Shown here: one piece after another, positions 24,353 through 33,659 of the stretch
Position numbering within the stretch: position 1 is the stretch's first letter
Layout: every line of letters begins with the position of its first letter
NCBI GenBank assembly: GCA_024227155.1
Contig: JAAELB010001013.1
Span: 20,899 to 84,898, forward strand
Direction of reading: 5' to 3'
Origin: Desulfobulbaceae bacterium
Lineage (GTDB): Bacteria; Desulfobacterota; Desulfobulbia; Desulfobulbales; Desulfocapsaceae
Length of the DNA: 64,000 nucleotides
Notes under the pieces: model-generated
Seen by the model: the letters and a program-made list of their open reading frames with translations, nothing else
Databases searched by the model: none
What the model was told of the DNA's origin: nothing
Position numbers and translations under genes: made by a program

Positions 24353-26920
24353 ATGAATACATCACTAAAACTTAAACTCGCTTTTCTCATTTCAGTCATC
24401 TTCCTGGCTGTAATGACCGTCGTACCTTCATTTTACTCCGACACTCCCGACTGGTGGAAAAAATACATGGCGCCGGAGGGGCTTCGATTAGGCCTAGATC
24501 TACAGGGGGGAATGCATCTTGTATTAAAGGTGAACCTGCAAAAGGCTGAGGAAAACTCGCTCGAGTTTGCTGCTACGGATCTCAAAGATTCACTGGCGGA
24601 ACAATCCATAAGTGCCGTACGCACACCTGGAGCATCAGCAGACTCCATAATCTTCACCCTGCCAAACAGTAGTGCTATTGATAAGGTGAAAGCTCTGGTG
24701 TCTGAAGATTTCCCTGATATTAATGCCAGAATAGAGGCAAAAGAGGGTAGTTTCCCACGCATTTTTCTCACCTTAAAAGATGAGAAAAAACAGTATATAA
24801 AAAACAATGCGGTGGACCAATCCCTTGAAATCCTGCGAAATCGAATTGATCAATTTGGTGTTGCCGAACCGGTTATCATAAGACAAGGCGAAGATGAAAT
24901 CGTCATTCAGCTCCCCGGTGTCAAAGATCCCAAACGTGCAATGAAGCTTCTCGGCGACACTGCTCAACTTGAATTTAAAGTTGTAGCGGACGCCACAGGC
25001 CTCAATCTGCAGGAACTTGTAACCCAGGCAAGGGCAACCAAACAGTGGCAGGACGGTGAGGCTATGACCAAGCTTAACCGTGCGCTGCAGTCCCGTCTAC
25101 CCGACAATACAACCCTCTACTTCGAGAAAGAAGTAGATAAGGTGACCAAGCAGGAAATCCTGATACCCATTCTTCTTGAGAGTAAAATCCTGATGACGGG
25201 TGATATGGTCAAAGATGCCCAGGTGCGTATAGGAGGGAATTTTAACGAACCATATGTAAGCATCGACATGACTAATCGGGGTGGAAAAATATTCGCCCAG
25301 ATTACAGAGAAAAATGTCGGACGAAGAATGGCAATTGTTCTGGACGAAGTGGTCCGCTCCGCCCCCGTTATCCGTGAACGGATCCTTGGAGGTTCTGCCC
25401 AGATCAGTGGAAGTTTCAGCCATGAAGAGGCGGCGGATCTGGCGATTGTTCTGAGGGTTGGAGCCCTGCCTGCACCAGTTGACATTATCCAGAACGTCAC
25501 TGTAGGCGCAAGCCTTGGTCAGGATTCAATTAACAAAGGGCTTTCCTCCGGTATCTTTGGGGCGATCATAGTGCTCGGTTTCATGCTCATTTACTACCGG
25601 CTTTCCGGAGTTGTTGCCAACAGCGCACTGATCTTAAACATATTACTGTTATTTTCTGGACTGGCTATTTTAAACGCCACCCTTACATTGCCAGGCATCG
25701 CTGGAATTATTCTCTCCATTGGTATGGCTGTAGATGCCAACGTCCTCATTTTCGAAAGGATGCGAGAAGAATTCGCCCTGGGAAAATCAGTTCGTTCCAG
25801 TATCGAAGGAGGCTTTGGAAAAGCTTTTCTTACCATTGTTGATTCCCAGGTAACCACGCTTATCACAGCGCTTGCACTCTTTATGTTCGGAACCGGACCA
25901 ATTAAGGGGTTCGCCATAACACTCTCTTTAGGTATTATATTCAACCTCTTCGCAGCGCTTTTCTTCAGCCGATTAATTTTTGACACGATAAACTCAGTCA
26001 ACCCGATGAAGAAGCTTAACTTCATGCTACTTGCCAAGCGTCCGAATCTAGATTATCTGAAAATAAAAAACATCACCTACACAATCTCTGCACTCCTGGT
26101 GGCCATAGGAATTGTGGCATTTATCCAGATAAGTCGAGGTCAGGCCAACCTTGGTGTAGATTTCTCTGGGGGATCTCTGCTTCAATATCAGGCCAGCGAG
26201 GCTTTCACCACTGCTGAAGTACGAGATGCCTTCAATCGCAATGAGATGAAAGAAGTTAATCTCCAGGAAGTTGAAAATGAACACCGCCTGATCATAAAAA
26301 TAAAAAAATCAGAGGCTGTCGTCGCCAATCTTGGAGAAAAAGTAACCACTATCCTCGAAGCAGAATTGCCCGGCAAAAATTTTGTGATGGAGAGCCAGTC
26401 TGAAATCGGTTCATCCGTCAGCTCCGTGCTGCGCAATAAAGCGATACAGGCAATCCTTATCTCCCTTGCGGGTGTTATAATCTACCTGGCGTTCCGATTT
26501 GACATACGCTTTGGTCTTGCAGCAGCAACGGCGACTTTCCACGATGTCCTGGTGGTACTCGGTATCTGCTGGCTGCTTGATATTGAGATAACCCTTCTGA
26601 TCGTAACCGCACTGCTCACCCTTGCCGGATATTCCCTCAACGACTCTGTTGTTGTTTTTGACCGTATTCGTGAGAATCTGAAAAAGCCAGATAATAAATC
26701 CCTGACAACGGCCATAAACGACAGTATTAATCAAGTTCTCAGTAGAACAATTGTAACCTCCCTGACAACGGGTATTGTGCTCTCCTCTTTGTTCTTCCTT
26801 GGTGGAACGGTTATTCATGACTTCGCCTTTGCACTTCTCGCGGGAGTTGTAGTTGGTACCTACTCCTCTATATTCATCGCAAGCCCAGTGCTTACCCTCT
26901 GGGGCAAAAAGGCGGCATAA
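24353..26920 (+). CDS. secDF: Fused protein translocase subunit SecDF
   Basis: 855 residues; SecD (about 1-520) and SecF (about 545-855) in one chain. SecD part: signal-anchor helix, GLRLGLDLQGGMHLVLKV, the large periplasmic head and GMAVDANVLIFERMREE. SecF part: LGVDFSGGSLLQYQ and AGYSLNDSVVVFDRIRENL. Both membrane domains have the RND-type helix layout. It uses the proton (or sodium) gradient to pull exported proteins through SecYEG. The fusion is an established variant. No yajC precedes it; the leader contains two repeat modules. Confidence 0.96.
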   Translation: MNTSLKLKLAFLISVIFLAVMTVVPSFYSDTPDWWKKYMAPEGLRLGLDLQGGMHLVLKVNLQKAEENSLEFAATDLKDSLAEQSISAVRTPGASADSIIFTLPNSSAIDKVKALVSEDFPDINARIEAKEGSFPRIFLTLKDEKKQYIKNNAVDQSLEILRNRIDQFGVAEPVIIRQGEDEIVIQLPGVKDPKRAMKLLGDTAQLEFKVVADATGLNLQELVTQARATKQWQDGEAMTKLNRALQSRLPDNTTLYFEKEVDKVTKQEILIPILLESKILMTGDMVKDAQVRIGGNFNEPYVSIDMTNRGGKIFAQITEKNVGRRMAIVLDEVVRSAPVIRERILGGSAQISGSFSHEEAADLAIVLRVGALPAPVDIIQNVTVGASLGQDSINKGLSSGIFGAIIVLGFMLIYYRLSGVVANSALILNILLLFSGLAILNATLTLPGIAGIILSIGMAVDANVLIFERMREEFALGKSVRSSIEGGFGKAFLTIVDSQVTTLITALALFMFGTGPIKGFAITLSLGIIFNLFAALFFSRLIFDTINSVNPMKKLNFMLLAKRPNLDYLKIKNITYTISALLVAIGIVAFIQISRGQANLGVDFSGGSLLQYQASEAFTTAEVRDAFNRNEMKEVNLQEVENEHRLIIKIKKSEAVVANLGEKVTTILEAELPGKNFVMESQSEIGSSVSSVLRNKAIQAILISLAGVIIYLAFRFDIRFGLAAATATFHDVLVVLGICWLLDIEITLLIVTALLTLAGYSLNDSVVVFDRIRENLKKPDNKSLTTAINDSINQVLSRTIVTSLTTGIVLSSLFFLGGTVIHDFAFALLAGVVVGTYSSIFIASPVLTLWGKKAA

Positions 26921-26946
26921 AGACAGGGGGGGGGAGGTAATTACTC

Positions 26947-27702
26947 ATGAGTCAGGAAATAATTTTACCCAAATATGCTCATCCGGTAGCTGAACAGGAA
27001 CATTTCAATTTTGCCTGCCATAAAGGGGTTTCATGCTTTACCGAGTGTTGCCGGATGCTCGAGCTGCCACTGACCCCCTATGATGTTCTGCGCCTTAGAA
27101 AAGGCACCGAAAAGAGTTCCAGGCAACTGCTGGACAACTATATTATAGAAGAACAGGATCCAACTGAACCGTTTCCGCGCTTCTACCTGACAATGATCGA
27201 CGATGGCCGTGCGAGCTGCGTATTTGTTTCCTCAGCCGGTTGTGAGGTGTACGACCATCGACCCTCCGCCTGCCGTGCCTACCCCATTGGCCGTGGAGCA
27301 ATTCGCCTTGAAGAGGGCAACACCATTGAAGAACATTTTGTCCTCATAAAAGAGGAGCACTGCCAGGGTTTTAATGAGCCGGCACCTCATACAGTTTCAA
27401 GCTACACAAAAGACCAGGAACTCTTGCCTTATAACCAGAGCAACGATTTGGTCTCTACAATCCTTCAGCACGAATCAATCCGTAAAGGCTTTATACCCTC
27501 AAAGAAGCAGATCGAGCAGTTTACCTTAGCACTGTACGATGTGGACACCTTTCGTGAGAAAATTGAAAACGACCTCCTGCCTTCCATTACAGGAGATGAG
27601 AAGAAAAAGTTACACCAGGCCAGCGATGAGACCTTACTCCATTTTGCAGTTGACTGGATCTCTCGGGAACTCTTTTGCTCAACCAGTGTTTTAACGCGCT
27701 GA
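26947..27702 (+). CDS. YkgJ-like CxxCxxCC metal-chelating protein
   Basis: 251 residues. The N-terminal cluster CHKGVSCFTECCRMLELPLT and later Cys/His (YDHRPSACRAYPIGRGAI, EEHCQGF) form the Zn/Fe-binding signature of the YkgJ (UPF0153) family. The C-terminal ~100 residues are charged and helical. Its molecular function is unknown; members are often found beside flagellar or protein-modification genes. It starts 26 bases after secDF behind GGGGAGG, so cotranscription is likely. Confidence 0.82.
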   Translation: MSQEIILPKYAHPVAEQEHFNFACHKGVSCFTECCRMLELPLTPYDVLRLRKGTEKSSRQLLDNYIIEEQDPTEPFPRFYLTMIDDGRASCVFVSSAGCEVYDHRPSACRAYPIGRGAIRLEEGNTIEEHFVLIKEEHCQGFNEPAPHTVSSYTKDQELLPYNQSNDLVSTILQHESIRKGFIPSKKQIEQFTLALYDVDTFREKIENDLLPSITGDEKKKLHQASDETLLHFAVDWISRELFCSTSVLTR

Positions 27703-27728
27703 TTCTATATTTTTTATACAGGAAACCT

Positions 27729-28349
27729 ATGCTGAAATTGATAGTATTTGACTGTGACGGGGTGATGTTTGACTCTAAGAAAGCGAATATTGAATACTAC
27801 AACAGTCTTCTTTTCAACTTTGGACTGGCAGCCATGTCCAGAGAAGAGGAAGCCTATGTACATATGGCCAGTGTTACCGAATCCGTACAATTTATCTTTC
27901 GGCACTATTCATCGCCCAGCCTTGAGGAAGTCCACCGCTACAGGCTGAACACAGATTACGCACCTTTTTTAAAGTACATGGAGATGGAAGCGGATCTGGT
28001 GCAATTTTTGAAACTTGTGAAAAAGCAGTATCATCTGGCAATTTCGACAAACCGAACAAATACCATGATTCCGCTTTTGCAGAGCTATGAGCTCGATGGC
28101 TATTTTGAAAAAGTTGTTACAGCGGCAACAGCTGCAAAACCAAAGCCGGCACCGGACGGATTACTGGAAATTCTACACCACTTTAAATGTAAGCCCCAGG
28201 AAGCAATATTTATCGGAGATTCCATCGTTGATGCCCAACAGGCAGACGCCTGTGGGGTTGAGCTGATTGGTTTCAAAAGCCCGGAATTGCCAGCTGCTCA
28301 TCATGTAAACTGTTTTATGGAAATTCTTGAGCTAGCACCACTTCAGTAG
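27729..28349 (+). CDS. HAD-superfamily hydrolase (phosphoglycolate-phosphatase-like)
   Basis: 206 residues. Motif I FDCDGVMFDSKKAN (nucleophile and acid Asp), motif II ISTNRTNT, motif III Lys in AKPKPAPDGL and motif IV FIGDSIVDAQQADACG. It dephosphorylates a small phosphorylated metabolite; substrate not predictable. I use the ATG at 27729 (AGGAAACCT before it), since the upstream start at 27675 overlaps the previous gene. Confidence 0.88.
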   Translation: MLKLIVFDCDGVMFDSKKANIEYYNSLLFNFGLAAMSREEEAYVHMASVTESVQFIFRHYSSPSLEEVHRYRLNTDYAPFLKYMEMEADLVQFLKLVKKQYHLAISTNRTNTMIPLLQSYELDGYFEKVVTAATAAKPKPAPDGLLEILHHFKCKPQEAIFIGDSIVDAQQADACGVELIGFKSPELPAAHHVNCFMEILELAPLQ

Positions 28350-28353
28350 TAGC

Positions 28354-29406
28354 TCAACCCTCATCCACACGTTTAACACCTTCCATGAGCAACATCATAA
28401 AGTCGCCAATCTCGGCGGCTTTCATCTCTTTTGGCGTTAATCCGGTTGTAAATTTATAATTCCCTTCTTTCTCCCCAAGTATACCAAAAATTGCTTCCTG
28501 ATTTACTTTGTTCACATAGCTGGCATTGATGATACATCCTTCCCTGAAGGAGACCTTAGCAACACCTCCAGGCAAATCCATTGCCAGCACTCCCGTTTTT
28601 TGATGCATATGGAATACCTGAAAAAGTTCAGCTGGCAACATATCACCGATCCTGCCACTCATACAGGTTTCAAATTCCTGGGCACGGGCAGCATTACTTT
28701 TCCTGAGCCTCCTCGCAAGTAGCTTAGCCATGTACAGCTGGACCGCCTGACTCTCACCAAGCAACTGACCGAAAACCTTGCCCTCGATTGCCAAGACCTT
28801 CGCCGTTGCGACAGTTTTTACTGTCGCCATGGCCATATCGGCACCCAAATAGCTCATCTCACCACAAAGATCCCCTTCCGCTAAGGTATCGAGCTGAACA
28901 ATCCCATCCTCTACAATCAGATCTCCCTCGATGACAATGTACAGGTTTAAATTCAATTCCCCTTTTGGGATCAGTATGGTATCTGAGTCAAGTTCAATAA
29001 GACGAAAGGCATCCAAAATTTCATCTATCTTATCCGCAGGAAAGGTACTTAAGAACTCACTGTCCATAACCTTGCCTATTCTCATAGTCACAGCTGTATC
29101 TATCCTTGCTCCGGCCAATCGCCCACCGGTATCAACAGCGGGACCTGCTGGAATCAGGGAAAACTTAATAAGTCCTGTACATCCACTACAGTTATGAATG
29201 GTTGATTCTTCTTTTTTAAGAGCAGCGGGCTCAATATTTATGTATGTAAAGAGGAGTTGAGTCATGTCCCGGACAAGAATCAGACACACTTCTTTTCCTT
29301 CAGGGCAGGACAGTGTCCTCTCTGAAAGTGACAGCAACTCACCTGTTTTGTATAGAGGACACCTCTTTTCATCAACTATCTTGAATAGAGCGTTAAAATT
29401 ATTCAT
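28354..29406 (-). CDS. cNMP-binding domain protein with C-terminal DUF4388
   Basis: 350 residues. An N-terminal ~85-residue Cys-rich part (CPLYKTGELLSL.., SCPEGKEVC, NCSGCTGL) may bind metal. The cyclic-nucleotide-binding fold spans about 125-245 (FPADKIDEILDAFRLIELD, then EGDLCGEMSYLGADM with the phosphate-cassette GE). DUF4388/PATAN spans about 250-345 (FQVFHMHQKTGVLAMDL..KVSFREGCIINA). There is no DNA-binding domain, so it probably acts on proteins rather than promoters. It lies back-to-back with the E2-like gene with a shared 175-base AT-rich upstream region, suggesting joint regulation. Confidence 0.85.
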   Translation of the reverse strand: MNNFNALFKIVDEKRCPLYKTGELLSLSERTLSCPEGKEVCLILVRDMTQLLFTYINIEPAALKKEESTIHNCSGCTGLIKFSLIPAGPAVDTGGRLAGARIDTAVTMRIGKVMDSEFLSTFPADKIDEILDAFRLIELDSDTILIPKGELNLNLYIVIEGDLIVEDGIVQLDTLAEGDLCGEMSYLGADMAMATVKTVATAKVLAIEGKVFGQLLGESQAVQLYMAKLLARRLRKSNAARAQEFETCMSGRIGDMLPAELFQVFHMHQKTGVLAMDLPGGVAKVSFREGCIINASYVNKVNQEAIFGILGEKEGNYKFTTGLTPKEMKAAEIGDFMMLLMEGVKRVDEG

Positions 29407-29413
29407 TCAAATC

Positions 29414-29443
29414 TTGACAGGAAAAAAGAGATTTTTGTAAAAT
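29414..29443 (+). promoter_or_regulatory. Candidate promoter for the E2-like gene
   Basis: TTGACA, 18 bases, TAAAAT in the AT-rich divergent region. It would give a leader of about 130 bases before 29582. By eye only. Confidence 0.4.
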
Positions 29444-29581
29444 ATCAACAAAACTACTGACATTCAAATAAAATATTGGAACAATATAGTTATACACTAA
29501 ACTTTTTTTTTGTGTTGATTAAATAAGTTGCTATACTGATATAACCTTTCAATTTATCAATAACTAACAAATAATAAATTC

Positions 29582-32101
29582 ATGTCAATAGCTCCAGATC
29601 AGTTAGGTGAAATCTACAGACAAATAAGCGAACGCTTTCTGTCCCATCCGCTCATCTCTGTAAAGCCGGTTCAGGGAGACCCGCCCGACCAGTACAGTAT
29701 CACCTATACTATAACAGGACTGACCCAGGGTGAGCAGGACCAGGTAAGTGAGACATCAAAGCATGTGATAGAGCTTTCCATCCCCTTTGGTTTCCCACAT
29801 TTTCCTCCCAGCTGCAAGCCTACAAGCAATATTTTTCATCCTGATTTTGACCCGGGAGCCATATGCATTGGTGATTTCTGGGAACAAAATAGCTCCCTGC
29901 CCGATCTTATTGTCCATATAGGTAAGATGATCAATGGAGAATTTTATTCAAGCCAGGATACCTTTAACGATGATGCGGCATCCTGGTATCACGATAATAT
30001 TGAAAAATTCCCTCTTGCAAAAATATCGTGGGCGAAAGGGTCTTCAGAGACCTTTGAAGAGCAGAACGAACTTGCTATTGATACCCTGGATGAAGACGAT
30101 GTTTCTTTTGGCCTGGATGGCGATGCCCTTAGCCTCGACGAGGACTTTAGTGATATAAAACAACCTGACTTCTTCCCTAACTTTGATGAGGGTGAAGAAC
30201 ATGCTGAGGAATCTGGTAGAGCTTCATTTATAAAGTTCCAGCAAAAGAAAGAATTCTTCGGACTGCAAAAGGCTTTAGAAGCTCAAAGCGAGTTCTCCAA
30301 TGATCTTCAATCCCTGCTTGACGAATCTGTAGCTATAATTGCGAAAGCGGGAATTCTCTATAACGAAGCAAAAGAACAGGAAAAACACGGAAATGCTACA
30401 GAGGCCCTCAAATCTTACCAGGCAGTCGCCGCTCAGGTAGCTGACTACCCCGCTATTCGATCTGATATCCGCAGATTAGAACAAACCATAGAGCTTGTCG
30501 CTGATCTCATCCCCAGTGCGGACAACACTCAAACAGCACCGGATGCTGAATCTATTACGCAGAAAACTACCCTTACAGCCGCTCGCAAACCACAACCTAA
30601 AGCACAACCCAAGCCACAGCCTGCACTTGAAGAAACTGCTGCGCCTAAAATATCTCGATTTGCTACAGGCCCGGTTAAGCTGTTACTTTTCCTCCTGCCC
30701 CTTGCACTTCTGATTGTTGCAGGTGGCTTTTATGGGTTGAAATTTTTTAATGGCAAAAATATAGCAAAGGCCCAACAATCGTACAAAGAGTGTGCCACTG
30801 CTATGGAAAGTAAGAAATATCGAGATGCCAAGGGATTTTGTGAAGCCGGGGTGGCGTCAGCAGAGAGTATCTTTTTCTTTCACAGTCAAGAATCCGATGC
30901 AACCACGGCTTCACTGACTGCGATTTTACAATCCCAAGAGTTAAAAAACGGTCTTGCAGGCAAGATACTCCTTAATGGTCGTTATGTTACACAGGATGAG
31001 GCAGCACTCCTTAAAGATTTCAACAGCTCAATTGACAAGGCGGAGAAGCTCTACTCCCAAAAGCAATATCAACAGGCGTCCACAGCATATAAAGAAACAG
31101 TAGTACTCGCCAGGCAAGTTAGTCCTTCAGATGAGACTGTAATAGGAAAGCTGGAAGATAAAATCAAGGAATCTTCTTTTAAACATATATATACTGTTGC
31201 AAGTGAGGCTCTCCTTGCCAAACAGTGGCTACTCGCCTCTGAAACAATCCCTCAGGCCAGGGACCTTCTCTCGAATCTGCCCGCTGACAGTCAAAAATTG
31301 TACAGTGGTGAGCTTTTAAATGGACTGATGCTGAGCAACTTTGAGTTGGCACAAAGCAAAGGTGACAGTGCCATTGGTAGAGGTTCATGGGATGAAGCAA
31401 TCAACGAGTACAATCAGGCACTTGACTACGCATTACAAACGGCTACCCTTCGCCCCTCAAGGATCGATAACGTAGAGAACAGTATTGCCAGGGCCCAACT
31501 GTACATGACCCTTGAAAAAGGCAATAGTGCTTTTGCTAAAGGTGACTGGAATGAGGCTATCGAGGCTTACAATAGTGCAAATAAGACTCTTGTTGAATAT
31601 AAACATGCTCTTATTAATCAGGCGAAATCAGATATCAACAGGAAGAAATTAACCAAGATTATCCTCCAGGCCTCCATCATCCGCGATCAGCAATCCATTA
31701 AGACTATGCTGAACAACGATGAGCTCCATGGGGCAAGAGATGCTTATAAAAATTTACTACAACTCATTATGAGTAGTACTCTTTCGGGTGAGAACGAATT
31801 CTCAAAGGCCAAAAAAGATATCGATGCCAAAATTAAGAGTCTGGAAGACCAAATTTATATAAACGAAAAAATAGAATATCTTGAAACTGAATTCCAAAAT
31901 CTATTTTTCAAAAACTATCCAAACACAGTGCGTGAGAATCTCATCACCCCAGTAATAAACCTGGTAAAAGAAACGCCCTCATCACTCATCTTCAGAATGC
32001 AGTGCACTGAAAAGAGACGAGGACGTCCACTGTCACTTGTTATGTTTTACGCTTATGACAAACAATCCGGACAATGGGCTCTTTCGGCAGAGAACAATTA
32101 G
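29582..32101 (+). CDS. Membrane protein with N-terminal ubiquitin-conjugating (E2)-like domain
   Basis: 839 residues. Residues about 5-145 follow the E2 pattern: FGFPHFPPSCKPTSNIFHPD, then DPGAICIGDFW with C95 where the E2 catalytic Cys lies, LPDLIVHIGKMI and NDDAASWYHDN. An acidic linker, a helical region and a Lys/Pro/Gln-rich hinge (336-350) precede one membrane helix (about 365-388). The remaining ~450 residues are helical with TPR-like repeats (SWDEAINEYNQALDYA and GDWNEAIEAYNSANKT), presumably periplasmic. No E1, ubiquitin-like or JAB gene is nearby, so whether it conjugates anything is unknown. A catalytically silent, RWD-like use of the fold is the alternative. No clear ribosome site. 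Confidence 0.75.
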   Translation: MSIAPDQLGEIYRQISERFLSHPLISVKPVQGDPPDQYSITYTITGLTQGEQDQVSETSKHVIELSIPFGFPHFPPSCKPTSNIFHPDFDPGAICIGDFWEQNSSLPDLIVHIGKMINGEFYSSQDTFNDDAASWYHDNIEKFPLAKISWAKGSSETFEEQNELAIDTLDEDDVSFGLDGDALSLDEDFSDIKQPDFFPNFDEGEEHAEESGRASFIKFQQKKEFFGLQKALEAQSEFSNDLQSLLDESVAIIAKAGILYNEAKEQEKHGNATEALKSYQAVAAQVADYPAIRSDIRRLEQTIELVADLIPSADNTQTAPDAESITQKTTLTAARKPQPKAQPKPQPALEETAAPKISRFATGPVKLLLFLLPLALLIVAGGFYGLKFFNGKNIAKAQQSYKECATAMESKKYRDAKGFCEAGVASAESIFFFHSQESDATTASLTAILQSQELKNGLAGKILLNGRYVTQDEAALLKDFNSSIDKAEKLYSQKQYQQASTAYKETVVLARQVSPSDETVIGKLEDKIKESSFKHIYTVASEALLAKQWLLASETIPQARDLLSNLPADSQKLYSGELLNGLMLSNFELAQSKGDSAIGRGSWDEAINEYNQALDYALQTATLRPSRIDNVENSIARAQLYMTLEKGNSAFAKGDWNEAIEAYNSANKTLVEYKHALINQAKSDINRKKLTKIILQASIIRDQQSIKTMLNNDELHGARDAYKNLLQLIMSSTLSGENEFSKAKKDIDAKIKSLEDQIYINEKIEYLETEFQNLFFKNYPNTVRENLITPVINLVKETPSSLIFRMQCTEKRRGRPLSLVMFYAYDKQSGQWALSAENN

Positions 32102-32113
32102 TCAGGACTTCTT

Positions 32114-32128
32114 CCCCGCTTAGCGGGG
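32114..32128. terminator. Perfect small hairpin between convergent genes
   Basis: CCCCGCT and AGCGGGG pair perfectly, followed by TTAG. It has the shape of the end hairpins of the dispersed repeats but stands alone. It may serve as terminator for the E2-like gene and kdsD, though it has no T-run. Confidence 0.5.
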
Positions 32129-32134
32129 TTAGAA

Positions 32135-33106
32135 TTAAACGAGAAAGCGGAATTCACCTTTTCCCAGTAAATTATGGAGATGAAGTAGTCCCTGGAGTTG
32201 GTTTTGTCCATCAACAACCGGTAAAGCCGTGATTTCGTGCTTTTGCATAATTGACAAAGCATCTGCTGCCAGATGATCTGAATTAATGCAGATAGGATTT
32301 TCTGTCATCAATTGTGCTGCAGTCAATTCCTGCATTTGGTTTTCACCTACAAAGGCTCGTCTTATATCACCATCAGTCACAATACCCAAAACTGTCTGCT
32401 CTTCAGATAACACCAGGACAACGCCTTTATTTTTTTCATTTAAGGCCCTCACTGTTGCTGTAGCATTGGAATCAGCCTGCACCATAGGAATATCGACTCC
32501 GGTGAACATTACCTCAGTAACACTCACCTTCAGACGTTGGCCAAGGCTGCCACCGGGATGATTCTGCCTGAAATCTTCGGCTTGAAATTTCTTACGATTC
32601 AGCAGAACAACAGAGAGTGCATCCCCCATGGCAAGGGTTGCGGTTGTACTTGCAGTTGGTGCGAGCCCTAGTGGACAGGCCTCTTTAGGTATCTCTATAT
32701 CCAGGACTATATCGGAGGCGGTCGCAAGGGATGACGTTTTTCCCCCGGTCATTGCGATAACGGTGTTGCCCCTCTTTTTCAGGCTCACCAGTAAGCTATT
32801 CAATTCAGCAGTTTCACCTGAATAGGATATTGCAAGAATCACATCACCGGCCATTACCATACCTAAATCCCCATGCATGGCCTCCACGGGATGGAGGAAA
32901 AAAGACGGCGTCCCAGTGCTGTTAAGGGTAGCTGAAATTTTCTGCCCCACAATCCCGGATTTCCCAATACCTGTAATAACAAGTCTTCCAGGACTGGCGA
33001 GTATGGCATCAACCGCCTCTACAAATTCATTTCCGATCCGCTGCCGAACTGCAGCCAACCCCTGCTCTTCTATCAATAACACTTCTTTTGCCGCTGCAAT
33101 AGTCAT
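32135..33106 (-). CDS. kdsD: Arabinose-5-phosphate isomerase (KdsD/KpsF family)
   Basis: 323 residues: SIS domain (about 35-170; VITGIGKSGIVGQKISATLN, FFLHPVEAMHGDLGM) and two CBS domains (about 200-320). It converts ribulose-5-phosphate to arabinose-5-phosphate, the first step to KDO of lipopolysaccharide. AAGGA lies 7 bases before the ATG and directly abuts a solitary repeat-type hairpin (CCGA..TCGG) at 33122-33134. Confidence 0.93.
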   Translation of the reverse strand: MTIAAAKEVLLIEEQGLAAVRQRIGNEFVEAVDAILASPGRLVITGIGKSGIVGQKISATLNSTGTPSFFLHPVEAMHGDLGMVMAGDVILAISYSGETAELNSLLVSLKKRGNTVIAMTGGKTSSLATASDIVLDIEIPKEACPLGLAPTASTTATLAMGDALSVVLLNRKKFQAEDFRQNHPGGSLGQRLKVSVTEVMFTGVDIPMVQADSNATATVRALNEKNKGVVLVLSEEQTVLGIVTDGDIRRAFVGENQMQELTAAQLMTENPICINSDHLAADALSIMQKHEITALPVVDGQNQLQGLLHLHNLLGKGEFRFLV

Positions 33107-33121
33107 TCGTCTATCCTTACC

Positions 33122-33134
33122 CCGAACACATCGG
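33122..33134 (-). repeat. Solitary repeat-end hairpin upstream of kdsD
   Basis: On the minus strand CCGATGTGTTCGGGGTAAGGA: the same arrangement (CCGA-loop-TCGGG, then TAAGGA or TTAGGAG) as the repeat ends before rimO and metK. It is not accompanied by AGTGCC arms. Confidence 0.5.
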
Positions 33135-33404
33135 ATACTTTTAAAAACTAACTTTAAGAGCTTATGTTATCGACCCATTTGCTAATGGGCCTTTCAAATT
33201 CAAATTATCGTGGTCAATGGTAAGCACAGTAGAGCAAAGTGGCAAGTGTAGCATCTCTGCCAACGCCCCAGCGCGGCAAGAGATAATAACGATAATAATT
33301 TTAATATAAGCCGCTATTGGTTGACACAACTGCTTGCATAATCTGTTAAAGTGACTATTTTGGTCGAAGTTATGAATATTTAACACGTTTACAGCCATAT
33401 ATTC

Positions 33405-33654
33405 TTAGTACCTTATAAATGAGCCCGTTGATTTAATGCCTTTTCACCCAATCTCTTCGTTAAACCAAAAATTTTATCCTCGGAATATCAATTATATGCC
33501 TGTGGTAAATTTTTTGTTTGCCTCGATATTGAACAAAAATGCTATTAAATCAACAGACTCATAAATTATTTTCTCTGTTTTTGTGGCAGAAAATAATTTG
33601 GTGAAAGTACTTATCCAAGCATTTTTAAAAAATCCGATTTATTCGGGTTAGGAG
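33405..33654 (+). repeat. Dispersed AGTGCC-family repeat (type C body), split by a miniature element
   Basis: Left part TTAGTACCTTATAAAT (33405-33420). The right part from 33561 (ATAAATTATTTTCTC, GTGGCAGAAAATAATTTGG, TGAAAGTACTTATCC, then CCGATTTATTCGGGTTAGGAG) matches the intact 24.1-kb copy. Between them is the 140-bp insertion listed separately. The final GGAG is the metK Shine-Dalgarno. Confidence 0.88.
33421..33560. mobile_element. 140-bp miniature inverted-repeat element inside the repeat copy
   Basis: Ends GAGCCCGTTGATTTAATGCC and, inverted, GAGTCTGTTGATTTAATAGC (16 of 20 identical). It is flanked by a 6-bp direct repeat ATAAAT (33415-33420 and 33561-33566). Comparison with the 24.1-kb repeat copy shows the empty site, with one ATAAAT only. 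No coding capacity. Confidence 0.88.
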
Positions 33655-33659
33655 TTTTT

